Source of the DNA: Pseudomonadota bacterium
GTDB taxonomy: Bacteria > Pseudomonadota > Gammaproteobacteria > DASZBR01
Assembly: GCA_021777765.1 (NCBI GenBank)
Contig: JAJYDF010000013.1
Span: forward strand, 24,455 to 88,454
DNA: 64,000 nt
Reading direction: 5' to 3'
This document shows, one piece after another, positions 58,301 to 64,000 of the stretch. Position 1 is the stretch's first letter. Each line of letters starts with the position of its first letter. Under the pieces are notes generated by a model. That model made no database searches, was not told the DNA's origin, and worked only from the letters and a program-made list of their open reading frames with translations. A program made the position numbers and the translations under genes.

Positions 58301-59671
58301 CGTGGATGAATTATCCCAATCTTTCTCTACATCTCTTATCACTGCTTTTGGGTTATTCATTATAAAGTCATCTATTAAAAGCTGAAAAGCGTCTGCCAAA
58401 TCATTATCACCATCATTCAATTTTTGTAAAATTTCTTCGTAGTCATTCACTAAGGATTCGTCTGATTTATCGAATAACCCAAGATAACAACGATTTGTTA
58501 TTTGTATTCCTTTTCCTTTTGCAGCTTGTTTTTCTGAACTATTAAGATCAATAAAAGGGGAAAGGCCAAAATAATTAATCGCTTCTTTTAAGCCTCTATC
58601 TATTTCTGAAATTAACATATCTCGCTTTTCTGAAAGATAAATAATACGATCTAAAAACATACTTAAAGAACCTTTGCGCTCTATATCCAAATTATAATCT
58701 TGTGAAATAAATTGGATTGCTTTTTTATTAACATATAACAAAGAATCAAAATTAAAATTAAAATTAAATCCTGTATTCGTTTTGTCAATTTGTATAGGAA
58801 TATAGAATAGAGGATATATATAACTCTTATATGAGATATCACAAAAATAAAGATATAATTCTTGTTTATCAAGTAATGTCTTATTATTAACTAGCTCAAA
58901 TACTTCTAAAAACAAATCTCCAACTGTGAACCCTTTAAAAAAGTTCTCTAATTTTCCTCGTATATCTTGCAAATCAAATACTTCACTTAATTCTGCTACT
59001 GCATTGACTTCTTTACCTAAACTAAATCTGTTAACCATGGGAGGTATAACATCATCAAATAGATTAATAAGAATGGTAGTTAGCTCGTCCTCAATTTGAT
59101 AAACAGAATCTACCATTACAAGTTGAATTTTTTCTAATGGTTCTCGAATTTTATTAACAATTATTGAGACAAATTTTTCTCGAATTACTCGTGCTATACC
59201 GTCGATGATATAGCCACTTGCGGCAGTTGTATTAGCTGGGAATTTTGATATACCAATAGTTATTTCATTCTCAAATAACTTTATAAGGTTTGTTATTTCC
59301 TTATTTTCAATAGAAGCAATCTGTACTTCGATTAGCTGTAATAATGATTGAGGTATTTGATTGGTATAAACCCCTCGTTTTAGCTCAGTTATAGCATCAT
59401 CACGAAAGCCACTTCTTATAACTTTCCAAGCGTTAACGTTATATTTCTTATATTTTGAAAGATCTATACATATTTGAAGATTATTATTATTACGATACTG
59501 TATATGGCGTTTAGGATAACTAACTTTGTGAAAATCAGTCTCTAAAAAATCCATGAAGTAACGGGCTACTTCCTTTACGAATGGAACCACACTCATTTTT
59601 CTAGCTTCACTCTCGTCCATAGAAGATGGCATCGCCATATCGCCTAGTCTACGCTTAGACACTCCAAGCAT
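55388..59671 (-). CDS. SF1 helicase (Upf1/Dna2-like) with C-terminal DUF559-like nuclease domain
   Basis: A protein of about 1427 residues. An unrecognised N-terminal region of about 480 residues is followed by a split SF1 helicase core: Walker A VEGPPGTGKSHT (about 488-499), Walker B IIDEASQVS (about 975-983), GDKKQFS, and the distal motifs DTCQGEERDIILYS and VGFSRAKERI (about 1230-1245). About 470 residues, partly coiled coil, sit between motifs I and II. The C-terminal 130 residues match the DUF559/Vsr-like PD-(D/E)XK fold: HPLYTVDFLLIF (Asp near 1334), IIEYDGFEYHF (Glu near 1351), then VYREKVLESYGYSFLRIN. This helicase-nuclease arrangement is common in antiphage and plasmid-restriction systems. 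The exact start is uncertain: several in-frame ATG codons lie in the first 26 codons and the first has no clear ribosome binding site. Confidence 0.85.
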   Translation of the reverse strand: MLGVSKRRLGDMAMPSSMDESEARKMSVVPFVKEVARYFMDFLETDFHKVSYPKRHIQYRNNNNLQICIDLSKYKKYNVNAWKVIRSGFRDDAITELKRGVYTNQIPQSLLQLIEVQIASIENKEITNLIKLFENEITIGISKFPANTTAASGYIIDGIARVIREKFVSIIVNKIREPLEKIQLVMVDSVYQIEDELTTILINLFDDVIPPMVNRFSLGKEVNAVAELSEVFDLQDIRGKLENFFKGFTVGDLFLEVFELVNNKTLLDKQELYLYFCDISYKSYIYPLFYIPIQIDKTNTGFNFNFNFDSLLYVNKKAIQFISQDYNLDIERKGSLSMFLDRIIYLSEKRDMLISEIDRGLKEAINYFGLSPFIDLNSSEKQAAKGKGIQITNRCYLGLFDKSDESLVNDYEEILQKLNDGDNDLADAFQLLIDDFIMNNPKAVIRDVEKDWDNSSTSEKLVYSSPVPLNEEQRQILLALNKQDCKYIAVEGPPGTGKSHTITAIVCEAILKNQSILVLSDKKEALDVVENKITDTMNKVRLDKDFQNPILRLGQSGNTYNKILSTSSMDRIKENFKATQSVYQKLELNVESLSLTLKNQLDDTINAYNKINLHDIAEFTMLEAEETLNKVPPFDLTEFESDSSSYSNLISIRNEMFALKFELSENNLENLFKKYYPNNNSLNAFASFLKFINIIDRLRANRSSDIEYITKIRDFSQEGLSALEDFVERCQQLKSGMFGYLFKAKEIDFLCHQLKISVPNDFEQPHKKLVHLQRLITIFRESLRYKTAQEISDNFEFELDYIKSIHQFIVLNITIPDAIKRKSILSMITSIKKLLNQYPVFSIQIGIMENDLFSFVNNKLTQFSNDDFDKLIKFLYLNKDLAEKFNKIPEYNYLEESKSIEEIITAQMAYKVDGRVVDFFENYRNDAKALCSVISKKQRFDKTSFEKLKNSFPCVLAGIRDFAEYIPLESEIFDLVIIDEASQVSIAQAFPALLRGKKIVVLGDKKQFSNVNSLHARSDTNREYLNQLKDIFTKTISEEPIKLERLEKFNIKTSILEFFDRISNYNTMLKKHFRGYKELISYSNKYFYGDSLQAIKIRVKNIDQVIIFTRIDHDGRIEKLANTNQLEIIAIISEVERIAKDEPNSTIGIITPHTNQQKLLNDVFLKHSDNENFYKKHKLKIMTFDTCQGEERDIILYSMVANVTFDRLWGVFIKDRKNCDVEENGQIKLQRLNVGFSRAKERIHFFISKPVEAFSGSICEALQHYQNVLEYAKKVPEVKDTDPRSPMEKKVLSWLQETAFFKANSSSIDLHAQFPLGEYLKQLDKRYSHPLYTVDFLLIFQDKEHETHKIIIEYDGFEYHFQNSLNIDSSNYGEYYTEGHVYREKVLESYGYSFLRINRFNVGKNPIEILNQRIENLVKKNSNRTIP

Positions 59672-60292
59672 AATAATATAAGGATTAACAAATCCTCGTT
59701 TTAGTTTATTTCATAATTGCCATACTTTCATACAATTATAGCCCTCATAAATAAACATGCCCTCTCTAAACCGTTGATTCAATCTTAGTCTAATGAACTA
59801 AGGGAGAAACTATCCAATGACAGATTATCTTACTCACTGAATTACTATAGCACTTATTTTTTTATCCATTTTTCTATAAAGAGATTAATCAATCATGAAG
59901 CAGATAAAATTTAATAACAAATAATGTAACTAAACGTTAGAAATTCCACAGTTAAAACAAAAACATAGTTTTTTTAACTGCACGGCGGATTGTTTACCAC
60001 CGATTGGCCCCGATTGAGTTTTAAACTCCGATGCGGACTCATCCCACCTATCAAGAAGATGCTCGATAAACATTTTACTGCTGATACATTAAGATACTCA
60101 TTTTTTGTGTGGTACAGTTCTCCTTTTAAGTTGAAAGTTAATAAAAAAACATATTTATTTAAGCAAAACTTAAATATCATCACTTTTCTTATAACGGTGG
60201 ATGAAACCAAGCCTTTCGGCGATTCACCTTTTTGATAACCATGTTGGTGTTAACATGAAACGCGTCAGTGCGTTACTCTAATACTTATTTTT
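59672..60292. other. 621-base region without a convincing gene
   Basis: This gap separates the helicase cassette from the integrase block. Short frames occur on both strands near 59974-60235, but neither has a ribosome binding site nor a protein-like composition. The stretch at 59980-60080 is clearly richer in G+C than its surroundings (GGCGGATTGT, GATTGGCCCC), which suggests a remnant of inserted DNA or a structured RNA. The helicase promoter should lie near 59680-59900 on the minus strand. I see no copy of the tRNA-Asn 3' end here. Confidence 0.4.
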
Positions 60293-60727
60293 TTAACTCT
60301 TTGCATCTCTTTTTGCAAGTCGTTTTGCACGTTCACGTGCATTGAATAATTTTGTTTGTAAATTGCTTATTTGATTTTCCATCTTAGCAATTTTTTCTGC
60401 TGCAACTTGTTTGATTTTCTCAACCTCATTCATCTTTTCTTGTGCTTGAAAATAATTTTCCGTTGCTTTTTCGTTAATTTTAGCAATACGTTCATTCTCC
60501 AAGTTTCTTAATTGTTCATACCGCAATTGTTTCTGCTGTAATTCTTCTAGGCTTAATTTTCTGTAATTTTCAATATCCCTTTTAAATAAATTTAAATTGT
60601 GCCATTCATTTTGTAATTCTTTACGTGACTTACGATTTACAAGAAATAATAGAATATAATAATAAACTACAGAAATAATACAAATAATTAATCCATAGAA
60701 TAACCACTGTAAAATTTGATAAATCAT
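60293..60727 (-). CDS. membrane-anchored coiled-coil protein of the integrase operon
   Basis: A 144-residue protein. One N-terminal transmembrane helix (about 4-30; LFYGLIICIISVVYYYILLFL) is followed by a cytoplasmic or periplasmic coiled coil up to the C-terminus (EEQLQQK-type heptads, very rich in Lys, Glu, Gln and Asn). No catalytic motif is seen. Its ATG overlaps the integrase stop codon in an ATGA configuration (60724-60727), so the two are translationally coupled. Small proteins of this shape accompany recombinases in several integrative elements, but I do not recognise the family. Confidence 0.75.
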   Translation of the reverse strand: MIYQILQWLFYGLIICIISVVYYYILLFLVNRKSRKELQNEWHNLNLFKRDIENYRKLSLEELQQKQLRYEQLRNLENERIAKINEKATENYFQAQEKMNEVEKIKQVAAEKIAKMENQISNLQTKLFNARERAKRLAKRDAKS

Positions 60728-61614
60728 CGTAAATAAACCTCAGTAATATCAGGACGAAAATGCCCTAGTTCTTGACTGACAATACTCAACGCAGTTTGAT
60801 AAAATAATCCGAGTAGTTGTAATTCACTCATACGCTGTTGTGCATAGGTATGGCGTAAACCATGCGCGCCATGTGACCAACCAAAGCAACGATTACTGGC
60901 AGCAGAAAAACTATTCGACCAATTTTTGCCACCACCAAGATCATATTGTTGTTCATAATGAATCCCTCTATCAGTAATTAAAATCGTTTTCTCTAAACGA
61001 TTAGTTTCTAATTGTTGTGCTAGTGATAAGGGAATTAATACTTCACGAATCAAACCACCTTTACCAATTACGCTATATCTTTGTCCTTCACGACCTAAAA
61101 ATCTTTTTTTAGACCAATTTCGATGTGAACTTGCTGAGCGTTCATTAATTTTGCATAAAGTAAATAATTCATGTGCTCGCAATCCAGCGCTTAATGCAAT
61201 ATGTGTAGCTAATTGATATTTTTTGGTTTGTGCTTCTGTAATCTTTTTTACTTGATCATTACTATAAGCACGAGTTTTCAATGCTTGAGTTAATTCGGAT
61301 TTGATCACGGGTAATTTTGTTGTGAGATAAAGTTGCAACGCTTGACGATCTTGATCTAATGTTTTTTGCGCTACTTGTTGCCCACGTTCTTCTAAGTAAT
61401 CTTTTGCAATTTTCACTGTTGCGGATTTTAAATCGCCACGTTTATTTTTTTGTAGCCATTTAGTAAATAATATAAGCGCTTGTGTAAAATTTCTTTTGGT
61501 TCCCAAGCTATGAATTTTATTATCATGACGGTTTGTGTGGCGTGCTTGCCCAATCTGCAATTGCTGTTTAATGGCATATTTTGCTTGTTTTTTTGCATTT
61601 CTAAAACTGGTCAT
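60724..61614 (-). CDS. tyrosine recombinase/integrase
   Basis: A 296-residue site-specific recombinase. The N-terminal half is a SAM-like core-binding domain (TKRNFTQALILFTKWLQ). The catalytic residues are complete and in order: Arg146 (AGLRAHEL), Lys185 (IGKGGLIREV), His251 and Arg254 (HGLRHTYA), His285 (ELGHFRPDI) and nucleophile Tyr294 (EVYLR). The protein ends two residues after the tyrosine, shorter than phage integrases that have a C-terminal helix. It lacks the arm-binding domain of lambda-type enzymes, so it is closer to integrases of genomic islands and conjugative elements. It lies about 7.5 kb from tRNA-Asn, whose 3' end is a plausible attachment site. It overlaps the next gene by four bases. 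Confidence 0.9.
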   Translation of the reverse strand: MTSFRNAKKQAKYAIKQQLQIGQARHTNRHDNKIHSLGTKRNFTQALILFTKWLQKNKRGDLKSATVKIAKDYLEERGQQVAQKTLDQDRQALQLYLTTKLPVIKSELTQALKTRAYSNDQVKKITEAQTKKYQLATHIALSAGLRAHELFTLCKINERSASSHRNWSKKRFLGREGQRYSVIGKGGLIREVLIPLSLAQQLETNRLEKTILITDRGIHYEQQYDLGGGKNWSNSFSAASNRCFGWSHGAHGLRHTYAQQRMSELQLLGLFYQTALSIVSQELGHFRPDITEVYLR

Positions 61615-61752
61615 AAAAATGTTTCCTGATTATTTTTTTAATTAACATCTATGATCGTAATGTGAAAAATATTGTGGATAAGAACGTAATAATTATTGTT
61701 ACATTCTCATCCGTTACCTTGTGCACATGTGACGTCGTATTATTCTTAATCC

Positions 61753-62067
61753 TTAAATATTATTCGTAAATGATTCACTATCATTATGAGTACTATTAGG
61801 CATCAGCTCATTTACAGATAATGGCGATTGTAATTCAGGTAGTTTCAGTAGATAACGCATCACAGTAGTATGCGTAATTTTCACGTGTTTGAACTGCCGT
61901 AACCATAATGTTATTTCACGAAAACTTGCACCGGCTTTTCGCAGAGCTACCAGTTCTGCACGATGACGATCAAGTCGTGACTGGTAATAAGCAAGTTGAC
62001 GAGCAATACGTTTGCATTCACGTAATTTTTCTAGTTCTGCTGCTGCATTAAATTGGTGTGTAGACAT
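61753..62067 (-). CDS. small coiled-coil/helix-turn-helix protein of the island
   Basis: A protein of about 104 residues. The first half is an Arg/Leu-rich helix (ELEKLRECKRIARQLAYYQ). The second half has a helix-turn-helix-like pattern (LRKAGASFREITLWL, then ITHTTVMRYLLKLPE), resembling the GxSxxxIxxxL...STVxRYL motif of small regulators in mobile elements. The longest frame starts at a GTG at 62097; I prefer the ATG at 62067, which has AGGAG about 11 bases upstream and begins MSTHQFNAAAEL. It lies directly beside a GC-rich hairpin and the iteron array, so it may bind these repeats or control replication, integration or copy number. Function is inferred from position. Confidence 0.7.
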   Translation of the reverse strand: MSTHQFNAAAELEKLRECKRIARQLAYYQSRLDRHRAELVALRKAGASFREITLWLRQFKHVKITHTTVMRYLLKLPELQSPLSVNELMPNSTHNDSESFTNNI

Positions 62068-62096
62068 TGGTGCGTAATCTCCTAAATTAATTAGCA

Positions 62097-62139
62097 CCGC
62101 TGTGGATCGGCTCGCGTTTTCGCGAGTCGGACACAGCGG
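62097..62139. promoter_or_regulatory. GC-rich nested inverted repeat beside the iterons
   Basis: Outer arms CCGCTGTG (62097-62104) and CACAGCGG (62132-62139) surround inner arms CTCGCG (62111-62116) and CGCGAG (62121-62126) with a TTTT loop. The two stems are separated by small internal loops. It is far richer in G+C than its surroundings. Its position between the small HTH protein and the iterons suggests an origin-associated or single-strand-initiation structure; attenuation of the HTH gene is an alternative. Confidence 0.55.
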
Positions 62140-62227
62140 GGCGATAAATAGATAAAATTATTGAAAAGAAAAAACAGTATTTGTTCGCTGGCAAACCAAA
62201 TAATTTGAAAAAATTAATTTTGCTGAG

Positions 62228-62469
62228 GTTACAAAGGTTACACGAGTTACAAACAAGATAATGAATTGATATAGTATTATTTTTTATTATTTTATTCATT
62301 GTAACTTTTCTTGTTTGATCGAGGTTACAAAGGTTACAAAATAAAATGCGTCTAATAATTGTAACCAGTGTAACCCGTTGTAACGTCAATTGGATTATTA
62401 ATTTTAAATCGCGCAACACACTGATTAAAATAATATTGTTTATGTTGTAACCCATGTAACCTCTGTAAC
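62228..62469. repeat. iteron-like array of GTTAC/GTAAC 9-mers (candidate replication origin)
   Basis: Twelve GTTAC pentamers occur in 242 bases. Forward copies start at 62228, 62237, 62246, 62324 and 62333. Reverse-complement copies (GTAAC) start at 62301, 62361, 62370, 62380, 62447, 62456 and 62465. Within each cluster the copies are 9 (once 10) bases apart, and the clusters switch orientation across the array. The sequence between them is A/T-rich. The array immediately follows the stop of the DUF927 primase/helicase-like gene. This is the layout of iteron origins in plasmids and satellite-like islands. Confidence 0.65.
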
Positions 62470-62480
62470 CTTTCATTTTA

Positions 62481-63929
62481 TTAATCCTTACAAACAGGTT
62501 CAGTGCGAATAAAGTGATAACATTTTTTGACACCTGCACCAGGCAAGCGATAAGGAATTTGTGCTTTCCCAGCACTATTGGGTTGTAACATACCTGCGAT
62601 AATTAATTCCTGCGCAGCCCAACGTGAATCAAAACCTTGGCAAATTTCTTGGCGAAACATTTCAGGTAAAACGAAATATTCATATTCGTTACAACAATTC
62701 ACATTTTGCATTAAGCGTCGAAATCCAACACGATTAGATATCCGATAATCATTTACACTATCCATGTTTTGAAAACGGCTAGCACCATGCGCCTCAAAGA
62801 AAGCTTGTACCTGCTGTAGTAATGCCATGCGCTCTTGATTACCTGAGCCACCTCGATGCTGTAACCAAGCTTTATAACAGGTTGATGCTGCTTCTGTTGC
62901 TAATCCCTGTGGCCATCCTGTAATTCCCAAGCTACTGGCTATCTCTCCAGCAGCAGCAATGAGAGCAAATCGTTCGCAGACACGCACAGCTTGTCCGCTA
63001 GCTTGAATTGGTAAATTAAATTGAATGAAACTTTGAGAATGATCTCGAATTATTTTACTTAATGCAGAGAATATTTTTGGTCTGGTAATTATTTCTAAAA
63101 ATGCAGTAGCACTTACACCATAATATCGAGCACTGGCTTCACATAATGCTTTGCTGAACGAGGATGGTGAATTAAATTCATGTAGATTTTCAAATATACC
63201 TAATCCTTGTCCAGCATCAGCAGGTAATTCCACTAAACGTACAGCTTGTCCTGCTTTGCTTTGATGACCTGCCTCACGCATATGTTGTGCAAGCCCAATT
63301 TCACCAGCCGATAGAAAGAGTAAGCGCCATTCGTATCGGGGTCTTGTGCCACCTGATTTACCTGCACGAGTTTTGCCACTGCCGTTTGCCAGCATATATG
63401 CAATTTCACCTGCTTCTTTGGCATCTATCTGTGCAAGTTCATCTAAGATAAGCAAAGTATCCGATCGTTGCGCTGCCAGTACCTCTAATCCATTCGTCGT
63501 AGCACGCCAACGATTAAGATAATCTGGTGCGCCGTAAACTGATGCTGCTACTCGTAGAGCAGTTGTTTTTCCCGTACTGGATTCGCCTACAAAATGAATT
63601 CCACCAGACTCACTGCCAGAGGGATGCAATAACAAAGCTGCAAATGCTGTTGATATTGCAAAAATTAATCGTGAATTTCCGCAGCAATAACTTGCAATAT
63701 TCTTTTGCCATTCTGCTAATGTTCCTGATTGACAATAATCACGAAGTGGATTTTCTGATTGATAAAGAATAATTTCTAAACATTCACCAATAGTACGATT
63801 AGGAAAAACAAATACATTGTTATACCAACCTGTTCTATTAACACATCGTGCTCTGTGTGTTGGTTTACTGCTGGTAATATATACCACTCTTACTAAGGTT
63901 TTCGGAAAATATTGTAGCAAATCGATCAC
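62481..63929 (-). CDS. DUF927-domain primase/helicase-like ATPase (N-terminal part possibly missing)
   Basis: 482 residues matching nearly the whole DUF927 domain: RTGWYNNVFVFPNRTIG, GTLAEWQKNIASYCCGNSRL, HFVGESSTGKTTALRVAAS (P-loop 115-122), RATTNGLEVLAAQRSDTLLI with LILDELAQ (Walker B), YMLANGSGKTRAG, LLFLSAGEIGLAQHM, QAVRLVELPADAG, and ERFALIAAAGEIASSLGITGWP. DUF927 proteins usually carry a primase (Toprim-like) domain upstream and act as replication helicase/primase of plasmids, phages and islands. This frame begins at a GTG (63929) without a good ribosome binding site. In the same frame a stop lies only some 30 bases further upstream, so the primase part is either a separate gene beyond the window or has been lost by mutation. 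It lies next to the iteron array, consistent with replication initiation. Confidence 0.82.
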   Translation of the reverse strand: MIDLLQYFPKTLVRVVYITSSKPTHRARCVNRTGWYNNVFVFPNRTIGECLEIILYQSENPLRDYCQSGTLAEWQKNIASYCCGNSRLIFAISTAFAALLLHPSGSESGGIHFVGESSTGKTTALRVAASVYGAPDYLNRWRATTNGLEVLAAQRSDTLLILDELAQIDAKEAGEIAYMLANGSGKTRAGKSGGTRPRYEWRLLFLSAGEIGLAQHMREAGHQSKAGQAVRLVELPADAGQGLGIFENLHEFNSPSSFSKALCEASARYYGVSATAFLEIITRPKIFSALSKIIRDHSQSFIQFNLPIQASGQAVRVCERFALIAAAGEIASSLGITGWPQGLATEAASTCYKAWLQHRGGSGNQERMALLQQVQAFFEAHGASRFQNMDSVNDYRISNRVGFRRLMQNVNCCNEYEYFVLPEMFRQEICQGFDSRWAAQELIIAGMLQPNSAGKAQIPYRLPGAGVKKCYHFIRTEPVCKD

Positions 63930-64000
63930 GAGTAATGTAGCAAAATGACCACAAGATTAAATAAAATTAAATGATATTATGTAAAAATGGATACAATACA

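Noticed and set aside
59974..60235. Two overlapping frames of about 80 codons on opposite strands
   Set aside because: No ribosome binding site, unnatural composition, and no family resemblance; kept as an unassigned intergenic region.
62087..62575. A 162-codon frame over the iteron array on the minus strand
   Set aside because: It overlaps the end of the DUF927 gene, has no ribosome binding site, and its repeated Cys-Asn-Leu pattern is simply the 9-base iteron read as codons.

Overview
ORGANISM. The window is AT-rich (roughly one third G+C by eye) bacterial DNA. It holds ordinary gammaproteobacterial housekeeping genes (uvrB, a type I aspartate aminotransferase, a short SppA peptidase, a PilE-like pilin) beside giant genes full of eukaryote-like modules: a Ulp1-type cysteine protease, leucine-rich repeats, NB-ARC/TPR receptors, an indoleamine-dioxygenase-like domain, cytochrome b5 and polyglutamine. 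With a PAS-LuxR regulator, this best fits a host-associated member of the Legionellales (Legionella, Coxiellaceae, Berkiella or a relative). That placement is inference; no rRNA gene is present.

LAYOUT. (1) 1-7020: a probable peptide natural-product (RiPP) locus. It has the tail of an unknown gene, a prolyl-oligopeptidase-like S9 peptidase, an alpha/beta hydrolase, a PhyH-type iron/2-oxoglutarate dioxygenase, a divergent Nif11-type precursor peptide, an ABC transporter with an unusually small ATPase domain, and a HisC-like aminotransferase. (2) 7004-24900, all on the minus strand: an indoleamine-dioxygenase/flavin-reductase/cytochrome-b5 fusion, a STAND (NB-ARC/TPR) protein, a PAS-LuxR regulator, and a 2.7 kaa protein that fuses hydantoinase and DUF917 domains to a second STAND protein paralogous to the first. 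The control region of the first gene has two perfect palindromes and a hairpin that would hide its ribosome binding site. (3) 24885-25798: a frameshifted OprD-like porin remnant. (4) 25880-44885: a 3.45 kaa protein with a Ulp1-like protease and a SecA-type motor, a small coiled-coil protein, and a 2.65 kaa protein with LRRs, a transglutaminase-like domain and two AAA+ modules. (5) 44917-50216: conserved chromosomal genes with small dispersed inverted repeats. (6) 50213-52879: a coiled-coil gene, probably split by an in-frame stop codon. (7) 53096-64000: tRNA-Asn with its promoter, then an apparent mobile island: a three-gene nucleic-acid-processing cassette (Cas4-like/DEDDy nuclease, zinc-finger protein, SF1 helicase with a DUF559-like nuclease domain), a tyrosine recombinase, a small HTH-like protein, a 9-nt-periodic iteron array with a GC-rich hairpin, and a DUF927 primase/helicase-like ATPase.

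HOW THE GENES MAY WORK TOGETHER. In region 1 the precursor would be modified by the hydroxylase and perhaps other enzymes, cut by the S9 peptidase and exported. In region 2 the oxidoreductase fusion packages a heme dioxygenase with its likely electron donors, beside two receptor-like ATPases and a regulator; this looks like a self-contained sensing or metabolic unit. In region 7 the recombinase, iterons and DUF927 protein look like the integration and replication parts of an island whose cargo may be an antiphage module. All of these functional links are inferred from adjacency and domain content.
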